The notes below the pieces were generated by a model, which was not told where the DNA came from, searched no databases, and worked only from the letters and a program-made list of their open reading frames with translations. A program made the position numbers and the translations under genes. DNA of 7,093 nt, taken from assembly GCA_002784245.1 (NCBI GenBank), contig PFKL01000184.1, positions 1 to 7,093 on the forward strand, read 5' to 3'. This document shows positions 6,793 to 7,093 of this stretch, one piece after another; the stretch's first letter is position 1; every line of letters begins with the position of its first letter. Origin of the DNA: Comamonadaceae bacterium CG_4_10_14_3_um_filter_60_75. GTDB taxonomy: Bacteria; Pseudomonadota; Gammaproteobacteria; Burkholderiales; Burkholderiaceae_C.

Positions 6793-7093
6793 GCGCCTGC
6801 GTGGGGTTCAAGCCCGCTGGCGGTCAGCAGCAGCACCCGGTCGGCGCGCTGCGCCGCAGTGACCGAATGCGTGACCAACACCATGGCCGCGCCGTGCGTG
6901 CGTGTCTGGCTCATGAGCGCGTCCATCACCCGCTCGGCAGTGTGTGGGTCCAGATTGCCGGTGGGCTCGTCGGCCAGAAGCAGCATCGGCTGGTGGATCA
7001 AGGCACGGGCAATCGCCACGCGCTGCAACTGGCCACCGCTGAGCTGCTGCGGCAGGCGCTCGCCCAAGCCTTCCAGCCCCACCGCCTGCAGCA
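6789..7093 (-). CDS. ABC transporter ATPase, LolD/YbbA-type, C-terminal fragment (5' partial)
   Basis: The last 100 residues of an ABC ATPase; the start and the Walker A loop lie beyond the right edge. Numbering from the first complete codon, the visible motifs are the ABC signature LSGGQ (17-21) followed by QRVAIARAL, Walker B LLLADEP with Asp41 and Glu42, the D-loop GNLD (45-48), and the switch histidine in VTHS (His75). The TGNLD form and the short tail with no extra domain are typical of the MacB/LolD/YbbA group, which pairs with FtsX-like permeases. The likely partner is the permease three genes downstream in the same operon. The stop overlaps the pabBC start by 4 bp. All visible catalytic residues are intact. 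The GTG at 7080-7082 is an internal valine codon, not a start. Confidence 0.93.
   Translation of the reverse strand, partial: LQAVGLEGLGERLPQQLSGGQLQRVAIARALIHQPMLLLADEPTGNLDPHTAERVMDALMSQTRTHGAAMVLVTHSVTAAQRADRVLLLTASGLEPHAGA

Larger units (their letters stand above)
2041..7093 (-). other. Probable four-gene operon: ATPase, pabBC, ABM-fold gene, permease
   Basis: All four minus-strand genes are packed head to tail: 4-bp overlap (6789-6792), 22-bp gap (4935-4956), 1-bp overlap (4641). No space remains for an internal terminator, and I see no convincing internal promoter. The promoter should lie upstream of the ATPase, outside the window. That the genes are co-transcribed is inferred from spacing alone. 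Confidence 0.8.

Overview
The window looks like an ordinary chromosomal segment of a high-GC betaproteobacterium, most likely Burkholderiales and possibly a Comamonadaceae relative of Rhodoferax, Polaromonas or Acidovorax. This is inferred from protein style (PAS-GGDEF-EAL receptor, PabB-PabC fusion, YbbP-type permease), base composition, and short GCTAGAGG-type AT-richer patches inside genes. No database search was possible.

Layout: the left 2 kb holds one plus-strand gene, cut by the left edge, for a PAS-PAS-GGDEF-EAL cyclic-di-GMP enzyme. Everything to its right is on the minus strand. In transcription order (right to left) it reads: the C-terminal part of an ABC transporter ATPase (cut by the right edge), a fused aminodeoxychorismate synthase/lyase (pabB-pabC), a 97-residue antibiotic-biosynthesis-monooxygenase-fold protein, and a large FtsX-like ABC permease. 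The junctions are a 4-bp ATGA overlap, a 22-bp gap and a 1-bp TGATG overlap, so the four genes almost certainly form one operon whose promoter lies beyond the right edge. The permease and the cyclic-di-GMP gene converge and overlap by 17 bp at their 3' ends. There is no intergenic stretch of any size in the window.

How the genes fit together: the ATPase and permease are of matching types (LolD/YbbA-like and YbbP-like) and probably form one exporter or extractor of unknown substrate. Its two halves are separated by a folate-pathway gene that makes 4-aminobenzoate from chorismate (with a PabA glutaminase from elsewhere) and by the small monooxygenase-fold gene. The cyclic-di-GMP gene is an independent unit.

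I see no RNA gene, CRISPR array, transposon or clearly new system. The most unusual signals are small: repeat-like, hairpin-rich patches read in frame inside the permease and pabBC genes.
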